This document shows, piece by piece, positions 28,478 through 38,889 of a stretch of 64,000 nt of DNA. The position numbers and the translations under genes are program-made. The notes beneath the pieces were generated by a model. The model was not told where the DNA came from. It did not search any database and saw nothing but the letters and a program-made list of their open reading frames with translations. The stretch lies in assembly GCA_018716295.1 (NCBI GenBank), contig DVKC01000037.1, forward strand, positions 1 to 64,000, written 5' to 3'. This DNA is from Candidatus Avimuribaculum pullicola. Its GTDB lineage: Bacteria; Bacteroidota; Bacteroidia; Bacteroidales; Muribaculaceae. The number at the start of each line of letters is the position of its first letter. Positions within the stretch are counted from its first letter, which is position 1.

Positions 28478-29183
28478 CGTTTGTACCCTCCGAAATTTTG
28501 TCGTAGAGGTCGATCAACCATTGGTCTTGTTCGGCGATGGTCATGTGTGAGTTGTCGAGGGTGTAGGCATCGTCGGCTTTGCGCAGGGGGCTTTCGGCGC
28601 GGGTCGTGTCGATGCGGTCGCGTTCCATCACGTTGTGCAGCACTTCCTCGTAAGTGGTGCTTGTGTCGCCTTTTGCCACGAGTTCGTCGTGTCGGCGGTG
28701 TGCGCGGGTTTCGGCCGATGCCGTCACATATACCTTCATCTCGGCATCGGGGAATACAACTGTGCCTATGTCGCGTCCATCCATTACAATGCCCTTACTA
28801 CGCCCCATGGCTTGCTGCTGTGCCACGAGAGCGCGGCGCACTGCGGCAATTTTTGCCACTTGGCTCACCATCGACGACACACGCATGCTGCGTATTTCAC
28901 GTTCCACGCATTGTCCGTTGAGATAGGTTTCCGACTGGCCTGTGGTGGGGTTTACATTGAATGTGATGGCGATTTCGCCCAACTGGGCGGTGAGTGCCGT
29001 TTCATTGACTGTTCCGTCGCCGTTTGTGAGCCCGTTGTCAAGGGCGAAAAGTGTCACGGCTCGGTACATTGCGCCAGTGTCGATGTAGGCATAGCCGATA
29101 CGCCGTGCCAAAGTCTTTGCCATGGTGCTTTTCCCTGTCGAGGAAAAGCCGTCGATTGCTATGATGATGCGTTTGCGTTCCAT
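28464..29183 (-). CDS. cmk: (d)CMP kinase
   Basis: [38 protein letters not shown] and [31 protein letters not shown]. Confidence 0.94.
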   Translation of the reverse strand: MERKRIIIAIDGFSSTGKSTMAKTLARRIGYAYIDTGAMYRAVTLFALDNGLTNGDGTVNETALTAQLGEIAITFNVNPTTGQSETYLNGQCVEREIRSMRVSSMVSQVAKIAAVRRALVAQQQAMGRSKGIVMDGRDIGTVVFPDAEMKVYVTASAETRAHRRHDELVAKGDTSTTYEEVLHNVMERDRIDTTRAESPLRKADDAYTLDNSHMTIAEQDQWLIDLYDKISEGTNDGNN

Positions 29184-29261
29184 AAAAAGTGTGTTTTATC
29201 CACAAAAGTAACAAACCCACCCAACTAAAACAAATTTTTTGCCAATGAGCTACGGCATCGC

Positions 29262-30773
29262 TTATATGCAGTCAAACAAACGCATGGCTTGGTGTGTAGA
29301 TGTCGGTGTGTTCCTGTCCCAATCATTTTCATCGAACACGCCTGTCGATACTATGGCTTGCGCCAGCATCTTCACAACTGGAACGGCAACGCTGTTTCCA
29401 ATCAGTTTCATCCACCGAGAACGTGCGGTAGGTAGGATGAAGTCGGGCGGGAAGCCTTGTATGCGGCATGCTTCCGACTTGGTAATCTGCCTATACTTGT
29501 GCTTGTAGTATATTTCTTTCATGAATGTTGCTCGCCATTCTTCAGTTGTTGTTGCCTTGATTGGAACGGTTGTAATATAATCGTTTGTATCACTGGCAAC
29601 TAATGTAGGGTATATTTTTGATGTCGGCAGAAAAATGCGGTTCACTCCGTTCAGCCCAGTGCTTATTTTTGTGTTTTTGAAGTCATATCTTATTTCGGCG
29701 CATTTGATGATGCCGTTTTGTTCAAGTCTGTGCAGCGATTGCGAGATCTTTATTTTCCTTTTCTTTATCTCTTTGTTGATTTTAAGCTCGTCAACGATTA
29801 TAGTCCCACATCTGGCAAGTGACAGCAAGAAGCGATCGTCTTCTGGTAAGCAGCTTGTGTCGCCTGTGATTACGTATTTGTAAGGGCACGTTTTCAGTAT
29901 GCCCATTGCTACAAGATCTTCAATTTCACAGAGTTGTATCGATGGGTCGATCTGTCGGAAGTGGTTCAATGCCATGGCGTTACCGTCAAGTATTCCATAA
30001 ATGCTTTTCCTGCGATTTTGCAGAAGCATATAGCATATATATTTCTGCCGGTCGGTGGTCGGGATTATATCCCATGAGTGTATGGTGGTGTGGCCGTTGC
30101 GCAAGTCGTTGAAAAGGAAATAATCATTGAATCCTTGTTCGTTGCACGACAAGCTCCACCGCGATTTTGTGTTGCTGTTGTTCCTGTCGCAAAGGTCATA
30201 ATCATCGAGAATATCACCAAGCTGTACGCTTCCTGGTGCTGGCGATGGGATTACGAGCCGGTCTAAATATTTCTTTTCCTTGAATCCGACAATGTATATA
30301 CGAACTCTTGTTTGAGGTACACCATAGTCGTAAGCGTTGAGTACGAATGGTTGTGCATAATATCCAGCTTGGGCAATCCTGTCCAGAATGTAATCGAGGG
30401 CCTTTTTGTTGCGAGGGTCGGTCAATCCTTTGACGTTCTCAAATATAAAAGTCTTTGGTCTTGATTCGTTGAGCAAGAACAAAGTATCGTTCCACAGCTG
30501 TCCACGGTCATCGTCAAATCCTAAGTTCTTCCCTGCGATTGACCAGCTTTGGCATGGTACGCCGGCAGTCATGAAATCATGTTTGGGCAATGAAGTTAAT
30601 TTGGTTATATCCCCAAAGTTGTGTTCTTCCGTAATATTGTAATTGGTGCAGTAAGCCTTAATGGCATCGGGTGCAATTTCACTGAAACCGCAGCACGTTC
30701 CGCCGATGCTTTCCAATGCTAAATGAAAGCCGCCAATTCCCGCAAAAAGGTCGATGTACGTAAATTTTGCCAT
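29262..30773 (-). CDS. DNA (cytosine-5-)-methyltransferase of a type II R-M system
   Basis: FAGIGGFHLALESIGG, TAGVPCQSWSIAGK, FIFENVKGL and C-terminal RIQGFPPDF/IGNSVAVPVV; long target-recognition region. Confidence 0.92.
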   Translation of the reverse strand: MAKFTYIDLFAGIGGFHLALESIGGTCCGFSEIAPDAIKAYCTNYNITEEHNFGDITKLTSLPKHDFMTAGVPCQSWSIAGKNLGFDDDRGQLWNDTLFLLNESRPKTFIFENVKGLTDPRNKKALDYILDRIAQAGYYAQPFVLNAYDYGVPQTRVRIYIVGFKEKKYLDRLVIPSPAPGSVQLGDILDDYDLCDRNNSNTKSRWSLSCNEQGFNDYFLFNDLRNGHTTIHSWDIIPTTDRQKYICYMLLQNRRKSIYGILDGNAMALNHFRQIDPSIQLCEIEDLVAMGILKTCPYKYVITGDTSCLPEDDRFLLSLARCGTIIVDELKINKEIKKRKIKISQSLHRLEQNGIIKCAEIRYDFKNTKISTGLNGVNRIFLPTSKIYPTLVASDTNDYITTVPIKATTTEEWRATFMKEIYYKHKYRQITKSEACRIQGFPPDFILPTARSRWMKLIGNSVAVPVVKMLAQAIVSTGVFDENDWDRNTPTSTHQAMRLFDCI

Positions 30774-31615
30774 TATCTCAATGTGTTGTTTTCAAATCCC
30801 ATAGGCGGCTCAATGCCAAGGAATTCCCGATATATGCGTTCTTTGTATGAAATACCAAGTTTGTTTATTTCATCTATGAAACTTTGGTATGCGCCAGGCC
30901 CTCCGACTAAATCCCAAAATTCATCTCCTATAAGTACAACTTCATCATTTACCATATCAAACCATCTTTGAGGGAATGACCAAGCATAGTCGGTTTTATG
31001 TTTGCCATAAGGGTTGTAAACTAAAGCGTAATAAGCGTTGGTGACGATGTGTTCGTTCATCGCGAGAAGTTTAAACATTTTTTCTTTGCTTACTTTCGTT
31101 TGGTCGCTATTCGGCAGAGGTGCTTTTAGTTCAAAGGCGTATGTTGCATTTGTGCGTTTACTGTTGATTAGAATATCGCACGTAATGCTTATTGGAACTG
31201 GGTTGCCTCCACCAGCTTTTATGTAAGTTAGTTCTTTTTCCCAATTTGGACGTATTTTCTTTTTTCCTCTTACACTGTGTTCCAATTTGTTTAATACTTC
31301 TTGTATCCTTCTAAGGCTTTCATCTCCGATGGTGCCTTCCACTGAAGCTCCTTGTTTACAGTGGCCATGGTATGCTATTGCGACTTGCGTTGCTAACTTT
31401 TCCCAAGCCGAGCCAAATGGAGTTACAAATCTTCTTTCAAAATGTGAGCCTTTGAATATTTCGTCGGGGACTAATGCTGCATATAATGGTTTGTTGGCGT
31501 GATGCTTTTCGACAATGAAAGGGTCAGAAATAAGGACTTTATCCATTACTTTGTCCATCATGGATGTTATTACGTTAAGGATTGCAGTTCTTATATCGTC
31601 ATGTTTATTGTCCAT
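30773..31615 (-). CDS. type II restriction endonuclease, possibly TdeIII-like (GGNCC specificity tentative)
   Basis: Directly upstream of and overlapping the C5-MTase; PD-(D/E)xK-like CDILI...ATYAFELKAPLPNSDQTKVSKEK. TdeIII assignment is from memory of the family. Confidence 0.7.
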   Translation of the reverse strand: MDNKHDDIRTAILNVITSMMDKVMDKVLISDPFIVEKHHANKPLYAALVPDEIFKGSHFERRFVTPFGSAWEKLATQVAIAYHGHCKQGASVEGTIGDESLRRIQEVLNKLEHSVRGKKKIRPNWEKELTYIKAGGGNPVPISITCDILINSKRTNATYAFELKAPLPNSDQTKVSKEKMFKLLAMNEHIVTNAYYALVYNPYGKHKTDYAWSFPQRWFDMVNDEVVLIGDEFWDLVGGPGAYQSFIDEINKLGISYKERIYREFLGIEPPMGFENNTLR

Positions 31616-31816
31616 ATTTGTAATTATCTGTGGTAAAATGGGGGAAGTTTATAATGCGATTTATTAATGTGGTGTAGCATCGGTGTTAAGTGGTGATGCT
31701 GAGTATGCAAAAGTAATAATCGCAGACGAGAAAAACAAATTGCGCATCTCAGAGTCGTGGTCGTGATAACCTTATGCCGGCTGCCTTTTTGCTTGCTATC
31801 TGTAGTTGGCAGGGTA

Positions 31817-31856
31817 CAAAAAAAAAGCACGCTCCGTGGTGGGGCGTGCCTTTTTT
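31817..31856 (-). terminator. Terminator after gapA (minus strand)
   Basis: GCACGC...GCGTGC stem with an A-tract on the plus strand (T-tract on minus). Confidence 0.75.
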
Positions 31857-31877
31857 CCAGTTTTCGGGTTGTGATGA

Positions 31878-32930
<1,053 letters not shown>

Positions 32931-33164
32931 TTATTCCTTGCTATTGTTTTGTACCACTTAGGGGTATATGCGCCATTTTCCACGTTTTTCCGGCAAACTT
33001 GGTGCGGCACTGGAAGATGGTGCGGCACACCCTCATTGTATCACCGCAAAAGTAATATATTTTTTTGGAAAATTGTTAAGTGGCATAGTGAAATAATGGA
33101 AAAATTTCCTTAATTTTGATTTATAGTTTTAAAGGCCGGATTTGACATTAATATTTATTGAGTT

Positions 33165-33602
33165 ATGAATTGTAAGTTTCTTAAAGATTTCAAGGATTTC
33201 GCCATGCGTGGCAACGTGCTTGACATGGCTGTGGGTGTGATTATCGGCGGAGCGTTCGGGAAGATTGTCACATCGCTTGTCAACAACGTGGTGATGCCGT
33301 TGCTTGGTATGCTTGTTGGCGGTATCGACTTTACTTCGCTCGAACTGGAGCTGTCGCCAGCCGAGGTGGCTGCCGACGGTTCGGTGGTGAAGGAAGCAGT
33401 GGCGTTGCAGTATGGAGTGTTTATACAGAACACGTTTGATTTCATTATAATTGCATTCTGCATTTTCTTGTTTGTGAGGCTTGTTGCCAAGTTGTCGCAA
33501 CGCAAGAAGGCCGAAGAGGCTAAACCTGCCGCGCCGCCCGAGCCAAGTGCCGAGGCAAAATTGCTTGCCGAGATACGCGACTTGTTGCGCGAGCGCAAGT
33601 GA
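33165..33602 (+). CDS. mscL: large-conductance mechanosensitive channel
   Basis: [42 protein letters not shown]. Confidence 0.95.
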   Translation: MNCKFLKDFKDFAMRGNVLDMAVGVIIGGAFGKIVTSLVNNVVMPLLGMLVGGIDFTSLELELSPAEVAADGSVVKEAVALQYGVFIQNTFDFIIIAFCIFLFVRLVAKLSQRKKAEEAKPAAPPEPSAEAKLLAEIRDLLRERK

Positions 33603-33723
33603 TGCTGGTGCACTGCCAGCTGGTAGTGGTGCGGATTTCACATTTTATTAACAGTGGTGGCGTTTTTGTGCTTTGAAAATAAATTTGTTACTTTGCAATC
33701 GGTAATTGCAAGTAAAGATTAAG

Positions 33724-34038
33724 ATGGCTAACAATGCTAACAAAACTGGTCACCCGATGTGGATGCGCGTGTTGTTCAACCTGCCGCTGATTGTGGTGGT
33801 GGGTGTGATACTCGTGTCGATAATGTGGGGTGAGAATAGTTATATCAAGCGGCTTGGCTACCAGAGCCGCATTCACCAGCTTGAAAGCGAGATAAAGCGG
33901 TATAATGATTCTTCGTCGTTGTACATGCACCGTGTCATTGAAATAAATGCCGATCCCGAAGCAATCGAGAAAGTGGCACGTGAGCAATATGGCATGAAGC
34001 ATGAGAATGAAGATGTGTTTGTAACTGACATTAAATAA
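33724..34038 (+). CDS. septum formation initiator family protein (FtsB/DivIC-like)
   Basis: Single TM plus coiled coil (RIHQLESEIKRYN) and EKVAREQYGMKHENEDVFV; start moved to 33724. Confidence 0.82.
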   Translation: MANNANKTGHPMWMRVLFNLPLIVVVGVILVSIMWGENSYIKRLGYQSRIHQLESEIKRYNDSSSLYMHRVIEINADPEAIEKVAREQYGMKHENEDVFVTDIK

Positions 34039-34059
34039 AAAGCTAAGGAGGAATTATAG

Positions 34060-34461
34060 ATGGACAAAAGGACTAAGATATTGGGAATTGTACTCTCGGT
34101 GTCGATGCTCATGATAATGATTCCGGTTCTTCTCAACTTGCTGATGTTTCGCTATCCGTGGCTCAATTATGCGTTTGCAGTAGGGGCTATCGGTACGCTT
34201 GTGGTGCGTCTGCTCGACAAGTATCAAGGCGACAACATGCGCATCAAGCGGTTGTATCGCATATCCACGGTGTCGGCAATCTGTTATTGCCTCTCGGCAT
34301 ATTTGAAATTTTCGGCCGAGTTGCACTTTTTCCCATACGCCACTGGTTACGACTGGCTCGGCTTCTTGATGGCGGGGGCGGCGTTGCAGATATATACGGC
34401 CTTTGTGATAGGTTATGTCGAGAAGAAGGAATTGAAAAATAAAATGAAAAATAGGGAGTAG
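34060..34461 (+). CDS. hypothetical multi-pass membrane protein
   Basis: 133 aa ORF with ribosome-binding-like AAGGAGG upstream and hydrophobic segments; same strand as divIC-like gene. Confidence 0.7.
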   Translation: MDKRTKILGIVLSVSMLMIMIPVLLNLLMFRYPWLNYAFAVGAIGTLVVRLLDKYQGDNMRIKRLYRISTVSAICYCLSAYLKFSAELHFFPYATGYDWLGFLMAGAALQIYTAFVIGYVEKKELKNKMKNRE

Positions 34462-34482
34462 TGCAATTTGCATGGTATTAGG

Positions 34483-34561
34483 GCTTGTTTAAATTTATTC
34501 GTTATTTTATTTCCTATAAATAAATCTCAAATATCCTTGAGAAAAATTTAAATAGCTTCTC
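34483..34561. repeat. Imperfect inverted repeat, GCTTGTTTAAATTT ... AAATTTAAATAGCTTCT
   Basis: Arms at about 34483-34496 and 34545-34560; related to the arms at 40222-40273. Confidence 0.55.
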
Positions 34562-34699
34562 AACATAGGCAAAAAACGCCTATTGCGTCGTGCGATAAGC
34601 TAAAAAATAGGAAAGATTAGCTACAATTGCCGTGTAATTTGTAATTTTGCGCCCAGATGCCATGCTGATATGGCATCTGACGAGAGAAATTAATTTTTT

Positions 34700-35431
34700 A
34701 TGAATCTCACAATCGATCAGGGGAATTCCTCGGCCAAGGTGTCGGTGTTTGACGGCAACGACATGGTGGCTGTCGCTCGGTTTGACTTGTTGTCCATTTC
34801 GGCGTTGGCAAGGATAATCAAGAGCTATGGCGTGAATGCCGCTGCATATTCGTCGGTGCGGCGTCCCGATGCCCGCATTATCGAGCTGTTGAGGAAACGG
34901 GTGAAGAAATTCATCTGCCTCGACCATAACACGCCGTTGCCTGTGGTCATCGATTACGACTCGCCGTGTACGCTGGGGCAAGACCGCGTGGCTGCCGCTG
35001 TAGGTGCTGCCACCTGTGCCCCGGGACGTAATGTGTTGATAGTGGATGCAGGCACAGCCGTAACACTCGACATAGTTACTGCCGATGGCCATTTCCTCGG
35101 AGGCAACATTTCGCCTGGCTTGCACATGCGGTTTGAGGCATTGAACAACTACACAAGCCGCTTGCCGCTTGTCGATTACAATGGTGAAGTGCCTCTTATC
35201 GGGCACAATACCGTGACTGCTATCCGTGCTGGTGTCGTCGGCGGGTTGGTATCGGAGATTGAGGGGTATATCGACAAGATTGCCGCCAAGATGGGAAACG
35301 ACCTGGTGGTCATTGTCACTGGTGGCGACAGCAATTATCTGGCATCGCGCCTGTCGCGGAAGGTGAGTGTGGTGGGCAACTTGCTTTCGATTGGACTAAA
35401 TAGAATATTAATATATAATGAAAACATATAA
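34700..35431 (+). CDS. coaX: type III pantothenate kinase
   Basis: MNLTIDQGNSSAKVSVFDG, DAGTAVTLDIVTADGHFLGGNISPGLHMRFEALNNYTSRLP. Confidence 0.93.
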   Translation: MNLTIDQGNSSAKVSVFDGNDMVAVARFDLLSISALARIIKSYGVNAAAYSSVRRPDARIIELLRKRVKKFICLDHNTPLPVVIDYDSPCTLGQDRVAAAVGAATCAPGRNVLIVDAGTAVTLDIVTADGHFLGGNISPGLHMRFEALNNYTSRLPLVDYNGEVPLIGHNTVTAIRAGVVGGLVSEIEGYIDKIAAKMGNDLVVIVTGGDSNYLASRLSRKVSVVGNLLSIGLNRILIYNENI

Positions 35432-36674
35432 GAAGCTGATTTTTGCCATCGTGCTGGCGCTGGGTTGCGTAGCAGGGTTGATGGCTCAAAATGGGGAGTC
35501 GAGTCCTTATTCGATGTTTGGTTACGGCTCATTGAGTGATTATTCGTCGAGTTCCCAACGTTCGATGGGCGGTGTGGGGTATGCCACTAACAATGGCCGC
35601 CAAATTAATGTCAAGAACCCGGCTTCATACGCCCATTGCGATTCGTTGACGTTCCTGCTCGACTTCGGGATGGATTTCACTGGCATAGTGACAACTGAGA
35701 ATGGTGTGTCGGGCAAGAGTTTCGGTGGAGGCCTTGACTATGTGACCATGCAGTTCCCATTGAGCAAGAAAGTGGGTGGCAGCCTTGGTTTGTTGCCATA
35801 TTCATCGGTAGGCTATTCATTTGGCGGTGTTTCAGATGATGGCGGCGATGCGCGTGGCGGTGCTGGTGGCATCAATATGCTTTACTTGGGCTTGTCTTAT
35901 ATGCCATTCAAGAATTTCTCGATAGGAGCTAATGTGTCTTATAACTTTGGCACTATCACCCACGATACGTATGCCACGTCGTCGGATGATATGTCAACGC
36001 AATCGCTCTTTGAGCGTGAGTTGAAAATACGCGACTGGGGAATACAGTTTGGTGCGCAATACACCATTGACATTAATAAGAATAATGCATTGACTGTCGG
36101 CATGGTATATGTGCCAGCCAAGTCGTTGCATGGTACGGCACTCGGACGTAAATATGATGCCGAGAATGATGCTTCGGCGGCTATCGACACCGTCAGCAAT
36201 GTGCCAATGAAAGACCGTTTCACTACGCCTATGACACTTGGCGGAGGCTTGTCGTGGACTCATGCCAATCGATTGACCGTTGCGGCTGATTTCACCTACC
36301 AAAATTGGGCCGATGCGAAGTATGAGAACCTTGAGAATTACGAAAATATGCAGTTTGAAAACCGTTGGAAGGTTGCCGCAGGTGTTTCTTATACGCCCAA
36401 TGTGCGTGGTAGTTATTTCCAGCGTGTGACTTACCGATTTGGTGGGCATTTCAACCGCGACTATGTGAAAGTGCTTGGCAACAATGTGCGCGATTATGGC
36501 GTTTCATTCGGTTTCGGTTTCCCTGCACCGTCGAGCAAGACGATTATCAACATAGGGTTTGAGTATAAGCATCGTGCCGCCTATCCGGCCAATCTGGTGT
36601 CGGAGAATTACTTCAACATTACGTTTGGATTGAATTTCAACGAAATGTGGTTCTGGAAAAACAAGATTAGATAA
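35418..36674 (+). CDS. putative outer membrane protein (OmpP1/FadL-like barrel)
   Basis: Signal peptide MKTYKKLIFAIVLALGCVAGLMAQ, SPYSMFGYGSLSDYSSSSQRSMGGVGYA, beta-rich body. Confidence 0.7.
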   Translation: MKTYKKLIFAIVLALGCVAGLMAQNGESSPYSMFGYGSLSDYSSSSQRSMGGVGYATNNGRQINVKNPASYAHCDSLTFLLDFGMDFTGIVTTENGVSGKSFGGGLDYVTMQFPLSKKVGGSLGLLPYSSVGYSFGGVSDDGGDARGGAGGINMLYLGLSYMPFKNFSIGANVSYNFGTITHDTYATSSDDMSTQSLFERELKIRDWGIQFGAQYTIDINKNNALTVGMVYVPAKSLHGTALGRKYDAENDASAAIDTVSNVPMKDRFTTPMTLGGGLSWTHANRLTVAADFTYQNWADAKYENLENYENMQFENRWKVAAGVSYTPNVRGSYFQRVTYRFGGHFNRDYVKVLGNNVRDYGVSFGFGFPAPSSKTIINIGFEYKHRAAYPANLVSENYFNITFGLNFNEMWFWKNKIR

Positions 36675-36680
36675 TAGTAA

Positions 36681-37373
36681 GTGCAGAGCTTGGAGAAGGC
36701 GCGTAATATATTGTTGGCACTTGTGGCGTGCATCGTTGTCGTGGCTTGCCGCGACGAGGTGAAAAGCGTTGTCGAGCATGATACCGATCCTGAAACTACA
36801 CCGACGATGACCACCGATAGCGTTTATACGTTGGTTAGCGACTCGGGTATTACCAAATATCGCATCACGGCACAATTGTGGCTTATGTATGAAGAAGCCA
36901 AGAAACCGTTTTGGCGTTTCCCGCAAGGGTTGATGCTTGAGCAGTTTGACTCGGTTTTCAATGTCGCAGCTTCCATTATTTGCGATTCGGCAACTTATTT
37001 CAAAGATGACCAGTTGTGGCGTCTTGATGGTAATGTGAATATCGAAACGGCGCGTAATGAATTGATATTGACCAATCAACTATTTTATTCGCAGCGTCGC
37101 AACGAGATATATTCCGATTCGTTTGTGCATATTGAAAAGGCCGACCGTGTTATTGAAGGGTACGGATTTGTGTCGAATGATCGTATGACTACCTACAGCC
37201 TTGATAGTGTGAGCGGTATATTCCCTATTGAAGAACGGGCTTCGTCGCCTCGCCGCGCTGCCGCCGATTCGACTGCTGCTGCCGATAGCGTACCGGGTAC
37301 CGACTCGCTGCCACCTGTGAATCGTCGTCAACGCATGGTGGGTGATATGCAAAAAGAACGCCAGAGCCTATGA
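36681..37373 (+). CDS. lptC: LPS export ABC transporter periplasmic protein LptC
   Basis: Lipoprotein-like N-terminus (VVACRDE) and LptC-like domain SATYFKDDQLWRLDGNVNIETARNELILTNQLFYSQRRNEIYSD; GTG start. Confidence 0.82.
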   Translation: MQSLEKARNILLALVACIVVVACRDEVKSVVEHDTDPETTPTMTTDSVYTLVSDSGITKYRITAQLWLMYEEAKKPFWRFPQGLMLEQFDSVFNVAASIICDSATYFKDDQLWRLDGNVNIETARNELILTNQLFYSQRRNEIYSDSFVHIEKADRVIEGYGFVSNDRMTTYSLDSVSGIFPIEERASSPRRAAADSTAAADSVPGTDSLPPVNRRQRMVGDMQKERQSL

Positions 37374-38311
37374 ATAAGGCAGTTATTGACAGCTTGCTTG
37401 AGGCTGCGATTACAGCTCCGTCGGGGCATAATACCCAGCCGTGGTTTTTTGAAATTGCCGATGATTGCATACGTGTATTGCCTGATTTCTCACGTCGGCT
37501 TCCTGCCCTTGATCCCGATGACCGTGAATTGTATATATCAATAGGCTGTGTAATCGAGAATATATGCATTGCTGCCCCGCAGTACAGGTTGTCGTGTAAT
37601 GTGAAGCCGTACAGGCATGATGGGGTCGAAATTTCATTAAAGGAAGAGGCTGAATGTGAGGTTTCTCCGCTTGCTGCCGCGATACCGCAACGCCACACTA
37701 ACCGTAATTTGTATGATGCCACTGCTTCGTTGCCATCGCAAGTGGTCGGTGAGCTTGAAGCCTGTGGAGCAAAGATATATATGCGGCAGTCGCCAGAATT
37801 TGAGATTATAAGAAACGGTGTAGTAGCGGCTAACAAGGTTATTTATGGCAATAGCCAAAATAAGAATGAACTTAAAGGGTGGATTAGATATAATAGCCGT
37901 GAAACGCATGACAAGATGGACGGTTTGGGCTATGATGTGCTTGAAATGCCAGGTTTGCCAGTATGGATTTCACGTGCCGCCACATCGGTGGCACTAAATG
38001 CATCGATACAAAGCCGCAGTGATGTGAAAAAACTTATGTCGGCAGCATGTGTCGCGCTGTTTGCCTCATGCAATGATATTGCAGGATGGATAGAATGCGG
38101 CCGCCATTTGCAACGCTTTTTGCTCACGGCAGCTTTGCGTGGTGTAGCTTGCGCATTTGTATGCCAGCCATGTGAGGTCGAAAGTGTCGCTGCCAGTATT
38201 GCGTTGCAATTAGGAGTGCCAAGTAGGCCACAGGTGCTGTTGAGGCTTGGTTATGCAGCCCCGCCACCAGCTTATTCTCGCCGTCGCCCCCTTGAGAGTT
38301 TCAAAAAATGA
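37370..38311 (+). CDS. nitroreductase family (Acg-like) protein
   Basis: LLEAAITAPSGHNTQPWFFEIADDCIRVLPDFSRRLPALDPDDRELYISIGC. Confidence 0.8.
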   Translation: MNKAVIDSLLEAAITAPSGHNTQPWFFEIADDCIRVLPDFSRRLPALDPDDRELYISIGCVIENICIAAPQYRLSCNVKPYRHDGVEISLKEEAECEVSPLAAAIPQRHTNRNLYDATASLPSQVVGELEACGAKIYMRQSPEFEIIRNGVVAANKVIYGNSQNKNELKGWIRYNSRETHDKMDGLGYDVLEMPGLPVWISRAATSVALNASIQSRSDVKKLMSAACVALFASCNDIAGWIECGRHLQRFLLTAALRGVACAFVCQPCEVESVAASIALQLGVPSRPQVLLRLGYAAPPPAYSRRRPLESFKK

Positions 38312-38343
38312 AAAAAATTAAAGTTTTGAAACCTCAATGAATT

Positions 38344-38787
38344 ATGAAACTGATACACCGTCCGTTATATTTAGATAGAATCAAGAGCTTGAAAGGTTCG
38401 CCTGACATTAAAATAATCACAGGTATTCGTCGGTCGGGTAAATCAAAGTTGATGCAGGCTTTTATTCGTCATATTGAAGAAACTGAACCTGAAGCAAATA
38501 TCATATATATTGATTTCACGAGGCTAAAGTATGAGCATCTCAAGGAATATCATGCATTTAATGATTATGTAGAGGAAAACACAAAACATGGCAGCGACAA
38601 GATGTATGTGCAAGTGAGCGACAATATTGCAGAACCTGCTACACTGGAACGCGAACTCGACCCGTTGAGGAGAATCAAGGACGCTTATCCCAAGATCTTG
38701 TTGGCTCGTACGAGGCATCAAAGATATGACTGTGATGGCATTCATGTTATTGATATTGCCGAGTGGTTGTATGGCCGGGAGGCATGA
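38344..38787 (+). pseudogene. AAA ATPase (DUF4143-type) with large internal deletion
   Basis: N-terminal IKIITGIRRSGKSKLMQAF (Walker A) joined directly to the C-terminal YVQVSDNI..TLERELDPLRRIKDAYPKILLARTRHQRYDCDGIHVIDIAEWLYG; central region missing. Confidence 0.82.
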
Positions 38788-38826
38788 TTGTGCCGCCAGT
38801 TGATGAGGAGGCGGGGGTGGATAAAA

Positions 38827-38866
38827 ACTGCCTCGCTGAGCCGTTGTGAGGCTGGGTGGGGCAGTT
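38827..38866 (-). terminator. Terminator after GlmU-like gene (minus strand)
   Basis: AACTGCC...GGCAGTT stem; minus-strand TTTTTATCC follows. Confidence 0.5.
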
Positions 38867-38889
38867 GTGTTATTTGTTATATGGCCGGT

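Noticed and set aside
27795-28550. 251-aa plus-strand ORF
   Set aside because: Antisense to ispH and the end of cmk; Ser/Cys-rich shadow ORF.
31624-31830. 68-aa minus-strand ORF between R gene and gapA
   Set aside because: No recognisable family; part of its span overlaps the gapA terminator hairpin.
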